Below, one piece after another: positions 9,140 to 17,754 of a stretch of DNA of 64,000 nucleotides. The translations under genes were made by a program, and so were the position numbers. How positions within the stretch are numbered: the first letter of the stretch is position 1; each line of letters begins with the position of its first letter. The notes beneath the pieces are model-generated. The model did not search any database. It worked only from the letters and a program-made list of their open reading frames with translations, and had not been told where the DNA came from. The stretch is from Paraburkholderia sp. (GTDB taxonomy: Bacteria; Pseudomonadota; Gammaproteobacteria; Burkholderiales; Burkholderiaceae): assembly GCF_024281035.1 (NCBI RefSeq), contig NZ_JAMXLH010000030.1, positions 27,691-91,690 of the forward strand, in the 5' to 3' direction.

Positions 9140-10819
9140 TCAGGTCAACGCTCGGGCTGGCCGCGCCCGTGCAAGCGCCCAGAGATCGGCGGCAACTTCG
9201 TCGAGCACCGGCTCCCACTGCCTGAACGCCTTTTGCCGGTACAGCGTCGTGTGCGCGTACCACGGGCTGTCGCGCCGTTCGAGCTGCCAGATCCAGTGCG
9301 GATTCACGTCGAGCAGCACCCACGTGCGCTGGCCGAGCGCCCCGGCGAGGTGGGCGCTCGACGTGCACACCGAAATCACGAGATCGAGCGCATCGACGAA
9401 CGCGGCGGTGTCGTCGAAGGTTTGCCACTCGGCGCTGAAATCGGCGATATCGAAGCCCGCGGCGTGCGCCGCGGCGACATCGTCGGCTGCGCCCGGCTGC
9501 AGCGAGTAGAACGCGACGTCGTGGGTCAGCCCGGCCAGGTGCGCCGCCAGGCGCGCAAGCCCGATGTGCCGGTACGGATTGCGCTGATGTCCGGTGCTGC
9601 CCGTCCACGCAAGGCCGACTTTCAGGCGCCGTTCGTCGGCGAGCCGCTTGCGCCAGCGCGCCGCCGCCGCCGGGTCGGACGCGAGGTAACGCAGCGGGGC
9701 GGGGATCGTGTCTTCGCACGTGCCGAAGTGAAATGGCAGGCTCATCAGCGACACTTCGCAGTCGTGCGGCGGCAGGCTTTCGATGCCGCCGCCCGCGCTG
9801 TAGCCATCGCAGTGGCCGCCGAGGCTGCGCTCGAGCAGTGCGCCCATCTGCGGAAACGAATTCCAGAGCAGGCGGCCGCCTTCGCGATGCACGCGCTCGG
9901 CGAGAAGCGGCACGTAGCGGCAGAACTGCAGCAGGTCGCCCATGCCCTGCTCGCCCCACAACAGCAGCGTGCGGCCCGCAATCGGCTCGCCCTGCCATTG
10001 CGGCTTCGTGAACACCGGCCGTCCGCGCTTCATTTCCGCGGCGCCTTGCCAGCGCCGCTCGTGCCCGGGCCAGCCTTCGACGTAACGTCCGCGGGCGAGG
10101 TCAATCAGGGACAGGTTGAAGTGCGATACGGGGTCGTCCGGCGCGTAGTGGCAGGCGGCGCGGGCCGCGCGCTCGGCCTCGTCCCAGTTCTGGGCTTCCT
10201 TTTGCGCCAGTGCGTAATTGTTGAGTGCGAGCGGATCGTCTGGCGCGATTGCGAGCGCGCGCCGGTTGGCGTCGATTGCGCGCGCAACGCCCGTATCGTC
10301 CGGCCGTAGCCGCCCGAGGTTGATCCAGGCGAGCCTGTCGCCGGGATTATCGGCGATGCAATCTTCAAGAAGCCGGGCGATTTCCTCACTTTTGCCATTG
10401 ACGTGAATCAATGCTGCTGCGAGATTATTGCGAAGATTGGGAAATGCGGGGTCGATGGCCAATGCGCGACGGTAAATATCCACCGCTTCGGCATGTCGAT
10501 CGGCGAACTGCAACGCGAGCCCGGTAGCGAAGCTCGGGCCGGCGCGCTCGGGGGCGAGCCGGGCGGCGGCGGACGCGATGCGGATGACTTCGTCGAGCCT
10601 GCCGGTCTCGCGCGCCGTATTGACGGCTTGAAGCAGGGTTTCGTCGTCGAGCGCGCGCAGCGTGTCGGCAGTCCGGTCGAGCAGGGCGCGGGCGCTGGCG
10701 TCCGATGCCGGGCGCGAAGCGCAGTCGAGATAATCGAGGAAGATCTGCCAGATCGGCTGCAAGGCGGGCTGCAAGACGGGCTGTATGGACTGAAATGGGC
10801 CGCGGGGGTCGTTGGGCAT
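9140..10819 (-). CDS. TPR-containing GT9-like glycosyltransferase protein
   Basis: This 559-residue protein joins an N-terminal TPR array to a C-terminal domain resembling family 9 (heptosyltransferase-like) glycosyltransferases. TPR units are visible from about residue 60 to 270, for example AVDIYRRALAIDPAFPNLRN, AIDANRRALAIAPDDPLALN and WDEAERAARAACHYAPDDP. The C-terminal part has LLLWGEQGMGDLLQFCRYVP, the GT9 nucleotide-sugar loop, then KVGLAWTGSTGHQRNPYRHI and DLVISVCTSSAHLAGALG. Such fusions are common in Burkholderiales and are thought to glycosylate surface or flagellar proteins, but target and donor sugar are unknown. The ATG has GGAG six bases upstream. No sugar or flagellar genes flank it. 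It is divergent from the RegB-type kinase gene. Confidence 0.8.
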   Translation of the reverse strand: MPNDPRGPFQSIQPVLQPALQPIWQIFLDYLDCASRPASDASARALLDRTADTLRALDDETLLQAVNTARETGRLDEVIRIASAAARLAPERAGPSFATGLALQFADRHAEAVDIYRRALAIDPAFPNLRNNLAAALIHVNGKSEEIARLLEDCIADNPGDRLAWINLGRLRPDDTGVARAIDANRRALAIAPDDPLALNNYALAQKEAQNWDEAERAARAACHYAPDDPVSHFNLSLIDLARGRYVEGWPGHERRWQGAAEMKRGRPVFTKPQWQGEPIAGRTLLLWGEQGMGDLLQFCRYVPLLAERVHREGGRLLWNSFPQMGALLERSLGGHCDGYSAGGGIESLPPHDCEVSLMSLPFHFGTCEDTIPAPLRYLASDPAAAARWRKRLADERRLKVGLAWTGSTGHQRNPYRHIGLARLAAHLAGLTHDVAFYSLQPGAADDVAAAHAAGFDIADFSAEWQTFDDTAAFVDALDLVISVCTSSAHLAGALGQRTWVLLDVNPHWIWQLERRDSPWYAHTTLYRQKAFRQWEPVLDEVAADLWALARARPARALT

Positions 10820-10864
10820 CGTTTCTCCAGCCGTAATACAGAAGGACTGCCAAGATGGCTTAGT

Positions 10865-10870
10865 TTGACA
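10865..10870 (+). promoter_or_regulatory. Perfect -35 hexamer TTGACA upstream of the regB-like gene
   Basis: TTGACA sits in an A+T-rich 117-base divergent gap. A GATAAT at 10897 is the best nearby -10 but the spacing is long, so this is only a possible promoter element. Confidence 0.3.
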
Positions 10871-10936
10871 AGCCCTATTGGATCAAATTTTTTCAAGATA
10901 ATTAATCGGATTCGTCCGAACATGTAAACTCACGCC

Positions 10937-12376
10937 ATGCATCGCATCACCCTTAGTGCTCGCGTCAATCTGGGCCATCTCTTCTGGCTGCGTAGCCTCG
11001 CTATCATCGGCCAGCTCTGCACGATCGCCGTCGTGCAGCTGTTCTTTGGCGTTCATCTGCCGCTGCCGGCCATGCTGTTCGTGATCTCGATGGAGGTCGC
11101 GTTCAACGGCATCACCTGGATGCGCGTCGCGCAGGATCGTCCCGAGTCCAATCTCGAGCTGTTCGGCCAGATCTGGGTCGACCTCGGCGCGCTGTCCGCA
11201 CTGCTCTTTCTCTCGGGCGGCACGACCAATCCGTTCGTCTCGCTCTACCTGCCTTCGCTTGCGATCGCGGCAGCCGTGCTGCCGTGGTATCTCACGGCCT
11301 GGCTCGCCATGTTCGCGGTGGCCTGTTACGTGCTGCTCGGCTTCGACAACGTGCCGCTCAACATGGACAACCCCGCGAACCTGTTCGATTACTATCGCGC
11401 GGGCATGTGGGTGAACTTCATGGTGAGCGTCGGGCTGATCGTGTGGTTCGTCGCGCGCATGTCGCGTGCGTTGCGCGAGCGCGAAAACGCGCTGGCCGAC
11501 GCGCAGCAGAGCCTGTTGCGCGACGAGCGCGCCGTGGCGCTGGGCGTGCAGGCGGCGACCGTCGCGCACGAGATCGGCACGCCGCTGTCGACCATCGCGA
11601 TGCTCACCGAGGAACTGCGCGACGTGGCGCGCACCGACAAGGCGCTCGCCCCGTACACCGCCGACCTCGATCTGCTCGACCGCCAGATCACGCTGTGCAC
11701 GTCGGCGCTGGCGCGCCTGCGCAGCCGCGCGTCGGCCGAGGACAGCCGCCAGGCGGTGAGCGAGTGGCTCGGCCCGTTCGTCGAACAGTGGCGGCTGCGT
11801 CATCCGCACGTCAAATTCGAGCAGCTCGGCGAGGCGCCGAAGGGGCTCTACCTCGACGACTGCGTGGCGGTCGGCCAGATCCTGACCATCCTGCTCGACA
11901 ACGCCGCGCGCGCGAGCCGCGATTACGTGACGCTGTGCGCGTATCCTTCCACGCGCTCGGGCTACATCGATTTTGAAGTCTGCGACGCGGGGCCGGGCAT
12001 TCCGGCGTCGCTGCGTAACACGCTCGGCGCGGTACCCGTGGAAAGCACGCAAGGCGGCCACGGGGTCGGGCTCTATCTGGCGTTTTCGTCGGCGGAGCGG
12101 CTCGGCGGGTCGATCGACCTGTCGGACGTCGCGACGCTTGCCGCGGACGAAGGTTTCGGCCAGGCGGCTGGCGGCGGAAATGCCGGCGGGAGTGCAGGTC
12201 GCGAGTACAAGACGCGCGGCACGCGCGCAGAATTGCGCGTGCCGGTGAGTACCGGCGCGTCCGCAACGGCGCACGGCGCGCGTGCGGAAGGCACGGCTGC
12301 CGCGGGTTCAGGTTCAGATTCAGGTGCGGGCCGGCCCGGCTCGGCGCCGCCCAACAACACGGAGAAGCAGGCATGA
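10937..12376 (+). CDS. regB: RegB/RoxS-type redox sensor histidine kinase
   Basis: This is a six-helix inner-membrane histidine kinase of the RegB/PrrB/RoxS family. The quinone-binding signature GGTTNPF is at residues 94-100 between helices, exactly as in RegB. The H-box AATVAHEIGTPLSTI has the phospho-accepting His at residue 211, with the GTPLSTI variant typical of the family. A cysteine at residue 254 lies in the dimerisation region where RegB has its redox-active cysteine. N, G1 and G2 ATP-binding boxes follow (LDNAARAS, DAGPGIP, GGHGVGLYLA). RegB-type kinases adjust respiration and carbon or nitrogen fixation to redox state. The last 60 residues form a Gly/Ser/Ala-rich tail. The stop overlaps the response regulator by four bases. 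Confidence 0.87.
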   Translation: MHRITLSARVNLGHLFWLRSLAIIGQLCTIAVVQLFFGVHLPLPAMLFVISMEVAFNGITWMRVAQDRPESNLELFGQIWVDLGALSALLFLSGGTTNPFVSLYLPSLAIAAAVLPWYLTAWLAMFAVACYVLLGFDNVPLNMDNPANLFDYYRAGMWVNFMVSVGLIVWFVARMSRALRERENALADAQQSLLRDERAVALGVQAATVAHEIGTPLSTIAMLTEELRDVARTDKALAPYTADLDLLDRQITLCTSALARLRSRASAEDSRQAVSEWLGPFVEQWRLRHPHVKFEQLGEAPKGLYLDDCVAVGQILTILLDNAARASRDYVTLCAYPSTRSGYIDFEVCDAGPGIPASLRNTLGAVPVESTQGGHGVGLYLAFSSAERLGGSIDLSDVATLAADEGFGQAAGGGNAGGSAGREYKTRGTRAELRVPVSTGASATAHGARAEGTAAAGSGSDSGAGRPGSAPPNNTEKQA

Positions 12377-12915
12377 GCGAGATGAATTTTCTGGTGATCG
12401 ACGATGACGAGGTTTTCTCCGATATCCTCACGCGCGGCCTGACGCGGCGCGGTTACCAGGTGCAGCAGGCGCACAACGCGGAAGAAGCGCTCCGCTTCGC
12501 AAACCAGCAGCGGTTTGCGCAGATCACGGTCGACCTGCATCTGGGCAGCGACTCGGGTCTCGCGCTCGTCGCGCCGCTGCGCGAGCTTCAGCCCGACGCA
12601 CGCATGCTCGTGCTGACCGGCTACGCGAGCATCGCGACGGCGGTGCAGGCCGTGAAGGACGGCGCCGACAACTACCTCGCGAAGCCCGCGAACGTCGAGA
12701 TGATTCTCTCGGCGCTGCAAAACGACGCGAGCGCATCGCAGGCCGACGCGGCCATCGAAAATCCGGCGCCGCTTTCGGTCGCGCGCCTCGAATGGGAACA
12801 CATCCAGCGCGTGCTGGCCGAGCACGGCGGCAACATCTCGGCGACCGCGCGCGCGCTCAACATGCATCGCCGCACGCTGCAGCGCAAGCTCGCAAAGCGC
12901 CCGGTGCGCCAGTAA
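12373..12915 (+). CDS. regA: RegA/RoxR-type response regulator
   Basis: This 180-residue regulator is the partner of the upstream kinase; ATGA overlap couples their translation. The receiver domain has the acidic pair in FLVIDDDEVFSD, the phospho-accepting Asp at residue 54 in ITVDLHLG, and the Lys of LAKPANVEM. A short linker leads to a Fis-type helix-turn-helix (GGNISATARALNMHRRTLQR) that fills the C-terminus. RegA-family proteins have just this compact two-domain plan without an AAA+ module. It probably activates redox-responsive promoters, whose identity here is unknown. A strong hairpin follows 55 bases after the stop. Confidence 0.88.
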   Translation: MSEMNFLVIDDDEVFSDILTRGLTRRGYQVQQAHNAEEALRFANQQRFAQITVDLHLGSDSGLALVAPLRELQPDARMLVLTGYASIATAVQAVKDGADNYLAKPANVEMILSALQNDASASQADAAIENPAPLSVARLEWEHIQRVLAEHGGNISATARALNMHRRTLQRKLAKRPVRQ

Positions 12916-12970
12916 GCGCACGCGTGATTCGCGCTGCGGCGCGAGGGCGGCAAATCAGAAGGCAAACAAG

Positions 12971-12992
12971 AAGGGGCCCCGCGGGGCCCCTT
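12971..12992. terminator. Bidirectional GC-rich terminator hairpin
   Basis: The stem AAGGGGCCCC pairs perfectly with GGGGCCCCTT over a two-base loop and is followed by three T on the plus strand. It lies between the convergent regA-like gene and hslU, so it probably serves both. Confidence 0.7.
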
Positions 12993-13018
12993 TGTGTGTT
13001 GCCGGTGCGGCGCAGCGC

Positions 13019-14368
13019 TTACAGCACGTAGCGCGACAGATCCTCGTCCTGCGCGACTTCGCCGAGCGCGCGGTCGACGTACGCGGCGTCGATGGCCACG
13101 GTCGTTCCCGAGTGATTGCCCGCTGCGAACGACACCTCTTCGAGCAGCTTTTCGATGACGGTGTACAGGCGCCGTGCACCGATGTTCTCGGTTTTCTCGT
13201 TGACGGAAAACGCGATCTCGGCGAGACGGCGAATGCCGTCGTCGGCGAAATCGAGCTGCACGTCTTCGGTTGCGAGCAGCGCCTGATATTGCTTGACGAG
13301 GCTCGCATCGGTCGCGACGAGAATTGCTTCGAAGTCCTTCACGGACAGCGAATCGAGTTCCACGCGGATCGGGAAGCGGCCCTGCAGTTCCGGAATCAGA
13401 TCGCTCGGCTTCGCAAGATGGAACGCGCCGCTTGCGATGAACAGGATGTGATCGGTCTTCACCATCCCGTACTTCGTATTGATGGTTGTGCCTTCAACGA
13501 GCGGCAGCAGATCGCGCTGCACACCCTGGCGCGAGACTTCGCCGCCGCCGCCTTCGGCGTTGCGCGACGCGATCTTGTCGATTTCGTCGAGGAACACGAT
13601 GCCGTTCTGCTCGACGTTCTGCACGGCCTTCGTCTTGACCTCTTCGTCGTTGAGCATCTTGCCCGCTTCTTCGTCCGTGAGGACCTTCAGCGCTTCCTTC
13701 ACCTTGAGCTTGCGGCGCGTCTTCTTGCCGCCGCCCAGGTTCGCGAACATCGAGCGGATCTGGTCGGTCATGTCCTCCATTCCGGGCGGGCCCATGATGT
13801 CCATGCCGACTTGCGGCAGTTCGACGTCGAGCTCGATCTCCTTGTCGTCGAGCTGGCCTTCGCGCAGGCGCTTGCGAAACGTCTGCCGCGTGGCGTTGTC
13901 GCCTTCGCCGTGGCTCGCGGTGTCCACCGCCGAGCCGAAGCCGACCGGACGCGCGCTCGGCAGCAGGATGTCGAGGATGCGGTCTTCGGCCTGATCGGTG
14001 GCCTTGCTGCGCACCTTGCGCATTTCCGATTCGCGCGTCTGCTTGACCGAAATCTCGATCAGGTCGCGCACGATGCTGTCCACGTCGCGGCCAACGTAGC
14101 CCACTTCCGTGAACTTGGTCGCTTCGATCTTGATGAACGGCGCGTCGGCGAGTTTCGCGAGGCGGCGTGCAATCTCGGTCTTGCCGACGCCGGTCGGCCC
14201 GATCATGAGGATGTTCTTCGGCGTGATTTCCTGACGCAGCGGGTCGGCGACCTGCTGGCGGCGCCAGCGGTTGCGCAGCGCGACGGCGACGGCCTTCTTC
14301 GCGCGTGCCTGGCCGATGATGTGTTTGTCGAGTTCCGAGACGATCTCGGCGGGGGTCATGGTGCTCAT
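13019..14368 (-). CDS. hslU: ATP-dependent protease ATPase subunit HslU
   Basis: HslU is the AAA+ unfoldase that feeds substrates to the HslV peptidase. The Walker A motif [14 protein letters not shown] is at residues 57-70 and the pore loop GYVGRD follows at about residue 90. The intermediate I-domain spans roughly residues 110-230, and Walker B is [10 protein letters not shown]. The C-terminal tail ending DLSRYVL is the segment that inserts into HslV. Length is 449 residues, usual for beta-proteobacteria, and AAGGA precedes the ATG. It lies 37 bases downstream of hslV in the same direction. Confidence 0.97.
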   Translation of the reverse strand: MSTMTPAEIVSELDKHIIGQARAKKAVAVALRNRWRRQQVADPLRQEITPKNILMIGPTGVGKTEIARRLAKLADAPFIKIEATKFTEVGYVGRDVDSIVRDLIEISVKQTRESEMRKVRSKATDQAEDRILDILLPSARPVGFGSAVDTASHGEGDNATRQTFRKRLREGQLDDKEIELDVELPQVGMDIMGPPGMEDMTDQIRSMFANLGGGKKTRRKLKVKEALKVLTDEEAGKMLNDEEVKTKAVQNVEQNGIVFLDEIDKIASRNAEGGGGEVSRQGVQRDLLPLVEGTTINTKYGMVKTDHILFIASGAFHLAKPSDLIPELQGRFPIRVELDSLSVKDFEAILVATDASLVKQYQALLATEDVQLDFADDGIRRLAEIAFSVNEKTENIGARRLYTVIEKLLEEVSFAAGNHSGTTVAIDAAYVDRALGEVAQDEDLSRYVL

Positions 14369-14405
14369 CCTGATTCCTTCTCGTCTGTTCGGTCTGCGAG
14401 TCCGG

Positions 14406-14942
14406 TTACTCGATGGTTTCGATCACGCGGTTGTGGTTCGTGTAGATACACATGTCGCCCGCGATTTCGAGCGACTTTTCGACGATCTCACGCGGGCTCA
14501 GCTCGGTGTTGTCGACGAGCGCGCGCGCCGCGGCCTGCGCATAGGCTCCGCCCGAGCCGATCGCGCAGATCCCGCCTTCGGGATCGAGCACGTCGCCGTT
14601 GCCGGTGATGACGAGGGTGGTTTGCCCGTCGGCGGCGATCAGCATCGCTTCGAGGCGGCGCAGCATGCGGTCGGTGCGCCAGTCTTTCGCGAGTTCGACG
14701 GCGGCGCGCGTGAGGTTGCCCTGATGCTTTTCGAGCTTGGCTTCGAAGCGGTCGAGGAGCGAAAACGCATCGGCCGTGCCGCCCGCGAAGCCGACCATGA
14801 CCTTGCCGCCGTAGATGCGCCGAACCTTCTTCGCGCCACCCTTCATGACGATGTTGCCGAGCGTGACCTGGCCGTCGCCGCCGAGCGCGACCTTGTCGCC
14901 GCGCCGCACGGAGACGATCGTCGTGCCGTGAAATTGCTCCAT
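14406..14942 (-). CDS. hslV: ATP-dependent protease peptidase subunit HslV
   Basis: HslV is the proteasome-beta-like threonine peptidase of the HslVU complex. The protein begins [14 protein letters not shown], so the catalytic threonine is exposed after removal of a six-residue propeptide rather than only the initiator Met as in E. coli. [19 protein letters not shown] and [19 protein letters not shown] are family blocks. Length is 178 residues. It precedes hslU and follows dksA in the direction of transcription, with about 300 bases and a terminator between dksA and hslV. Confidence 0.97.
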   Translation of the reverse strand: MEQFHGTTIVSVRRGDKVALGGDGQVTLGNIVMKGGAKKVRRIYGGKVMVGFAGGTADAFSLLDRFEAKLEKHQGNLTRAAVELAKDWRTDRMLRRLEAMLIAADGQTTLVITGNGDVLDPEGGICAIGSGGAYAQAAARALVDNTELSPREIVEKSLEIAGDMCIYTNHNRVIETIE

Positions 14943-15159
14943 GTGGGTTCCTCTTTTGACCGTTTGTTCCGGTGACTGTTTGGGGGATGCGGCCGCTAAC
15001 CGGGCCGCCGCCGCTGAATTCCGGGGTGCGCCGCGCGCGCTTTCAGGCGCGCGGGCGAAGCACGTTCCGATACAAGTTTAGGGCGGCGGTGGGCAGTTCA
15101 AGAGCGCGTGCGGGGGAAAACGCGCCGCACGCGAAGTCAGGATACGCGCGGGCAGGCCG

Positions 15160-15193
15160 CAAAAACAAAAAGCGCACGGGACTCCGTGCGCTT
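15160..15193 (-). terminator. Rho-independent terminator of dksA
   Basis: On the minus strand AAGCGCACGG pairs with CCGTGCGCTT over a four-base loop and runs into TTTGTTTTTG. It lies 56 bases past the dksA stop. The rest of the 14943-15249 gap holds the hslV promoter region and shows no gene. Confidence 0.85.
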
Positions 15194-15249
15194 CTTTGGG
15201 GAAGGCGGATTGTGTGGCGCGCACCCGCGGCGGCGCACCCGCTAATCGA

Positions 15250-15669
15250 TCAATCGCCGAACAGCTTCTGGCGCAGTTCGCGGCGCTCCTGCGCCTCGAG
15301 CGACAGCGTGGCCGTGGGCCGCGCGAGCAGACGCGGGATCCCGATCGGCTCGCCCGTTTCCTCGCACCAGCCATACTCGCCCGACTCGATGCGCGCGAGC
15401 GACTGCTGCACTTTCTTCAGCAGCTTGCGTTCGCGATCGCGCGTGCGCAGCTCGAGTGCATGCTCTTCTTCGATCGTTGCGCGGTCGGCCGGATCCGGCA
15501 CGATTACGGTTTCGCGCAGGTTCTCGGTGGTTTGGCCCGCATTGCGGAGGATTTCCGCCTGCAGCTGTTCGAGCCGGTTTTTGAAGAAAGCGAGCTGATC
15601 CTCATTCATGTAATCCTTATCGCTCATCTTCAGGATTTCGGCTTCGGTCAAGAGTCGTTTCGTGGTCAT
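15250..15669 (-). CDS. dksA: RNA polymerase-binding transcription factor DksA, zinc-ligand-poor form
   Basis: DksA binds in the secondary channel of RNA polymerase and acts with ppGpp in the stringent response. The start MTTKRLLTEAEILKMSDKD at 15669 gives 139 residues. The coiled-coil tip DPADRA keeps the two Asp and the Ala needed for activity (residues 59, 62, 64). The C-terminal globular motif has only one of the four zinc-binding cysteines of E. coli DksA: the positions read Cys102, Thr105, Ser123 and Ala126. This cysteine-poor form is known from several proteobacteria and resembles in principle the zinc-independent DksA2. The RLLARPTATLSLEAQERREL segment is otherwise intact, so the protein is likely functional. 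Confidence 0.94.
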   Translation of the reverse strand: MTTKRLLTEAEILKMSDKDYMNEDQLAFFKNRLEQLQAEILRNAGQTTENLRETVIVPDPADRATIEEEHALELRTRDRERKLLKKVQQSLARIESGEYGWCEETGEPIGIPRLLARPTATLSLEAQERRELRQKLFGD

Positions 15670-16368
15670 CTGGCTTGCTTCTTCAATGAGTGAGGCAAAA
15701 CTTGCGCTTGTGCCCGCACTTTTGTGTTGCCCGCAATGGCTTTGTACCACGCGCCATTCTTCTGGCTGACGCGTTGTCTCGCGCGAACGATGCGCTCTCG
15801 TGGACGCCGAAGCGCCGCTGCGGGGCCGAACTCCTCTGGAAACCGCTCTTCAGATACTCCTGAGGCATTTTCCGTACCGGCTACGCGCTGCCACGCCGCG
15901 TGCCGCCGGTGGGGCTGTACCGTCCGGTGCAAATGCGCCGGGGGCCGCCATTCTACTCATACTTGTTGTACTTACCGCACTGTCGGCGCGGCCAGTTTTA
16001 CGAGGCCGCATCGCTTGCGCATGCAGCGCGCATGGCGGCCTTTATTTGGCTGCCCGCTTATCTGCCCGCGTGCTCTCCCGTCTGCTTTCCCGCAGTCTTT
16101 CCAATAGGGTGGCGCAGCGGGGCCGCAAAGTCGGGCCGTATTGTAACTGAATCGCAAGTGCGTGCTGTGAGGGGGAAATCCCTGCTTCCGGGCGCATTCG
16201 TATTCGGCACGTTATCAGGAAAATATAACGCGCCAAACGTGAAAAAGCGATGGTCGGGTACGTTATTTGGAGGGATGGGCCACGCAAAGAGGGGACGGTG
16301 CAGGCCTTTCCCGGCGCGCAGGACGCACGCCGGGGCCGAACAACGCTCAGCTCAAACCCGGATGCGGC
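15670..16368. other. Long intergenic region upstream of dksA
   Basis: About 700 bases lie between dksA and the metallochaperone gene, and I can support no gene here. The stretch 15930-16260 is less G+C-rich than its surroundings and should contain the dksA promoter. An inverted repeat CGTTAT/ATAACG with a nine-base spacer lies at 16210-16230. Small open frames on both strands do not resemble any family I know and lack good ribosome binding sites. Confidence 0.4.
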
Positions 16369-17457
16369 TCAGACGAGGCAGGCGTCGAGGCCGTCGGTGA
16401 TGAGGTCTTGCGGCAGTTCGATGCCGATGAACACCATCTTGCTGCTCTTCTTTTCACTCGGCAGCCATTTTTGGGCAAGGTCGCTGCCCATCATCTGATG
16501 GACGCCCTGGAACACTACCTTGCGATCCACGCCCTTCATGAACAGCACGCCCTTGTAGCGCAGCAGACGTTCGCCGTAGATCTGCAGGATGCCGCCAAGG
16601 AAGTCTTCGAGACGGTTCGCATCGAACGCGCGGTCGCTTCGGTACACGAACGATTTGATCTTGTCGTCGTGGTGCGCGTGGTGATGATGGTGGCCGTGAT
16701 CGTGGCCTTCATGACCTTCGTGGCCTTCGTGATCGCAGTGGCCGTGATCGTGATCGCAGTGCGCGTGATCGTGATCATGATCGTGCGCGTGATCGTCTTC
16801 CTCGAGGAAATCCGGGTCGATCTCGAGCTTCGCATTGAGGTTGAAGCCGCGCAGGTCGAACACTTCCTTGATGTCGGCTTCGCCGAAATTCACCTGGCGG
16901 ATCTGCGCCTTCGGATTCATGTGCATCAGACGATGGCGCAGGTCGGCGAGCTCCGCTTCGTCGACGAGATCGGCCTTCGTGATGAACAGGCGGTCGGCGA
17001 AACCGGCCTGGCGCTGCACCACTTCGTGCTCGTCGAGCTGATGGTTGCCGTGCTTCGCGTCGACGAGCGTGATGATCGCGTCGAGCAGGAACTGGTCGGC
17101 GATGTCGTTATCCATGAAGAACGTCTGCGCGACCGGGCCCGGATTCGCGAGACCCGTGGTTTCGATCACGACGCGGTCGAAATCGAGCTTGCCGTCGCGC
17201 TTTTGCTGCGCGAGGTCGCCGAGCACGCGCGCAAGGTCGCCGCGGATCGTGCAGCAGATGCAGCCGTTGCTCATCTGGATGATCTGCTCGCCGCTGTCCT
17301 GCACGAGGATCTCGTTGTCGATGTTCTCTTCGCCGAACTCGTTTTCGATCACGGCAATCTTCATGCCGTGCTGTTCGTTGAGGATGCGCTTGAGCAGCGT
17401 CGTTTTGCCGCTGCCGAGAAAACCGGTCAGGATGGTTACGGGAATCATGGTTGCCAT
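16369..17457 (-). CDS. COG0523 (CobW/ZNG1-like) GTPase zinc metallochaperone
   Basis: This is a G3E-family GTPase of the COG0523 group, which hands zinc or another metal to client proteins. Walker A GFLGSGKT is at residues 12-19, the metal-binding GCICC at 65-69, and the guanine-specificity motif TKAD at 160-163. A His/Asp/Glu-rich stretch occupies residues 222-264 and contains over twenty histidines, a probable metal reservoir between the GTPase and the C-terminal domain. The ATG at 17457 gives 362 residues; a second ATG three codons on is also possible. It is a single-gene unit. A Zur-like palindrome lies 91 bases upstream, which would fit induction under zinc starvation, but its distance is large and this is inference. 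Confidence 0.9.
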   Translation of the reverse strand: MATMIPVTILTGFLGSGKTTLLKRILNEQHGMKIAVIENEFGEENIDNEILVQDSGEQIIQMSNGCICCTIRGDLARVLGDLAQQKRDGKLDFDRVVIETTGLANPGPVAQTFFMDNDIADQFLLDAIITLVDAKHGNHQLDEHEVVQRQAGFADRLFITKADLVDEAELADLRHRLMHMNPKAQIRQVNFGEADIKEVFDLRGFNLNAKLEIDPDFLEEDDHAHDHDHDHAHCDHDHGHCDHEGHEGHEGHDHGHHHHHAHHDDKIKSFVYRSDRAFDANRLEDFLGGILQIYGERLLRYKGVLFMKGVDRKVVFQGVHQMMGSDLAQKWLPSEKKSSKMVFIGIELPQDLITDGLDACLV

Positions 17458-17547
17458 GCTGGGTGCCTGTTCTGTGCTGTGCGTGAATCGGAGCGCTGGC
17501 CGTCCGGCGCGCTCTGGCGCGCGTGGAAAAGGGTGTCGCTGCCCGGT

Positions 17548-17560
17548 GTTACAACATAAC
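17548..17560. promoter_or_regulatory. Candidate Zur operator
   Basis: GTTACAACATAAC is close to the GTTATAATATAAC core of Zur sites. It lies upstream of the COG0523 gene. Immediately beyond are two tandem 14-base copies of a cataacttcggaaa-like unit (17573-17600). Confidence 0.4.
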
Positions 17561-17754
17561 TGCGTATTGGAACATAACTTCGGAAACGTAACTTCGGAAA
17601 CATACCCGCGCCGCCGCTGTATCGCGCGGCCGAAGCCTGCGCTGGAGGGGGCGCCGGAGCGTGCGCTGCCGGTTACGTCAATGCCGGATACGCCAGATAA
17701 GGGGCGCGAGCGCGGACGTTCCGGTCCGCGCACTAGCCGGGCAGATGGGGCCGT

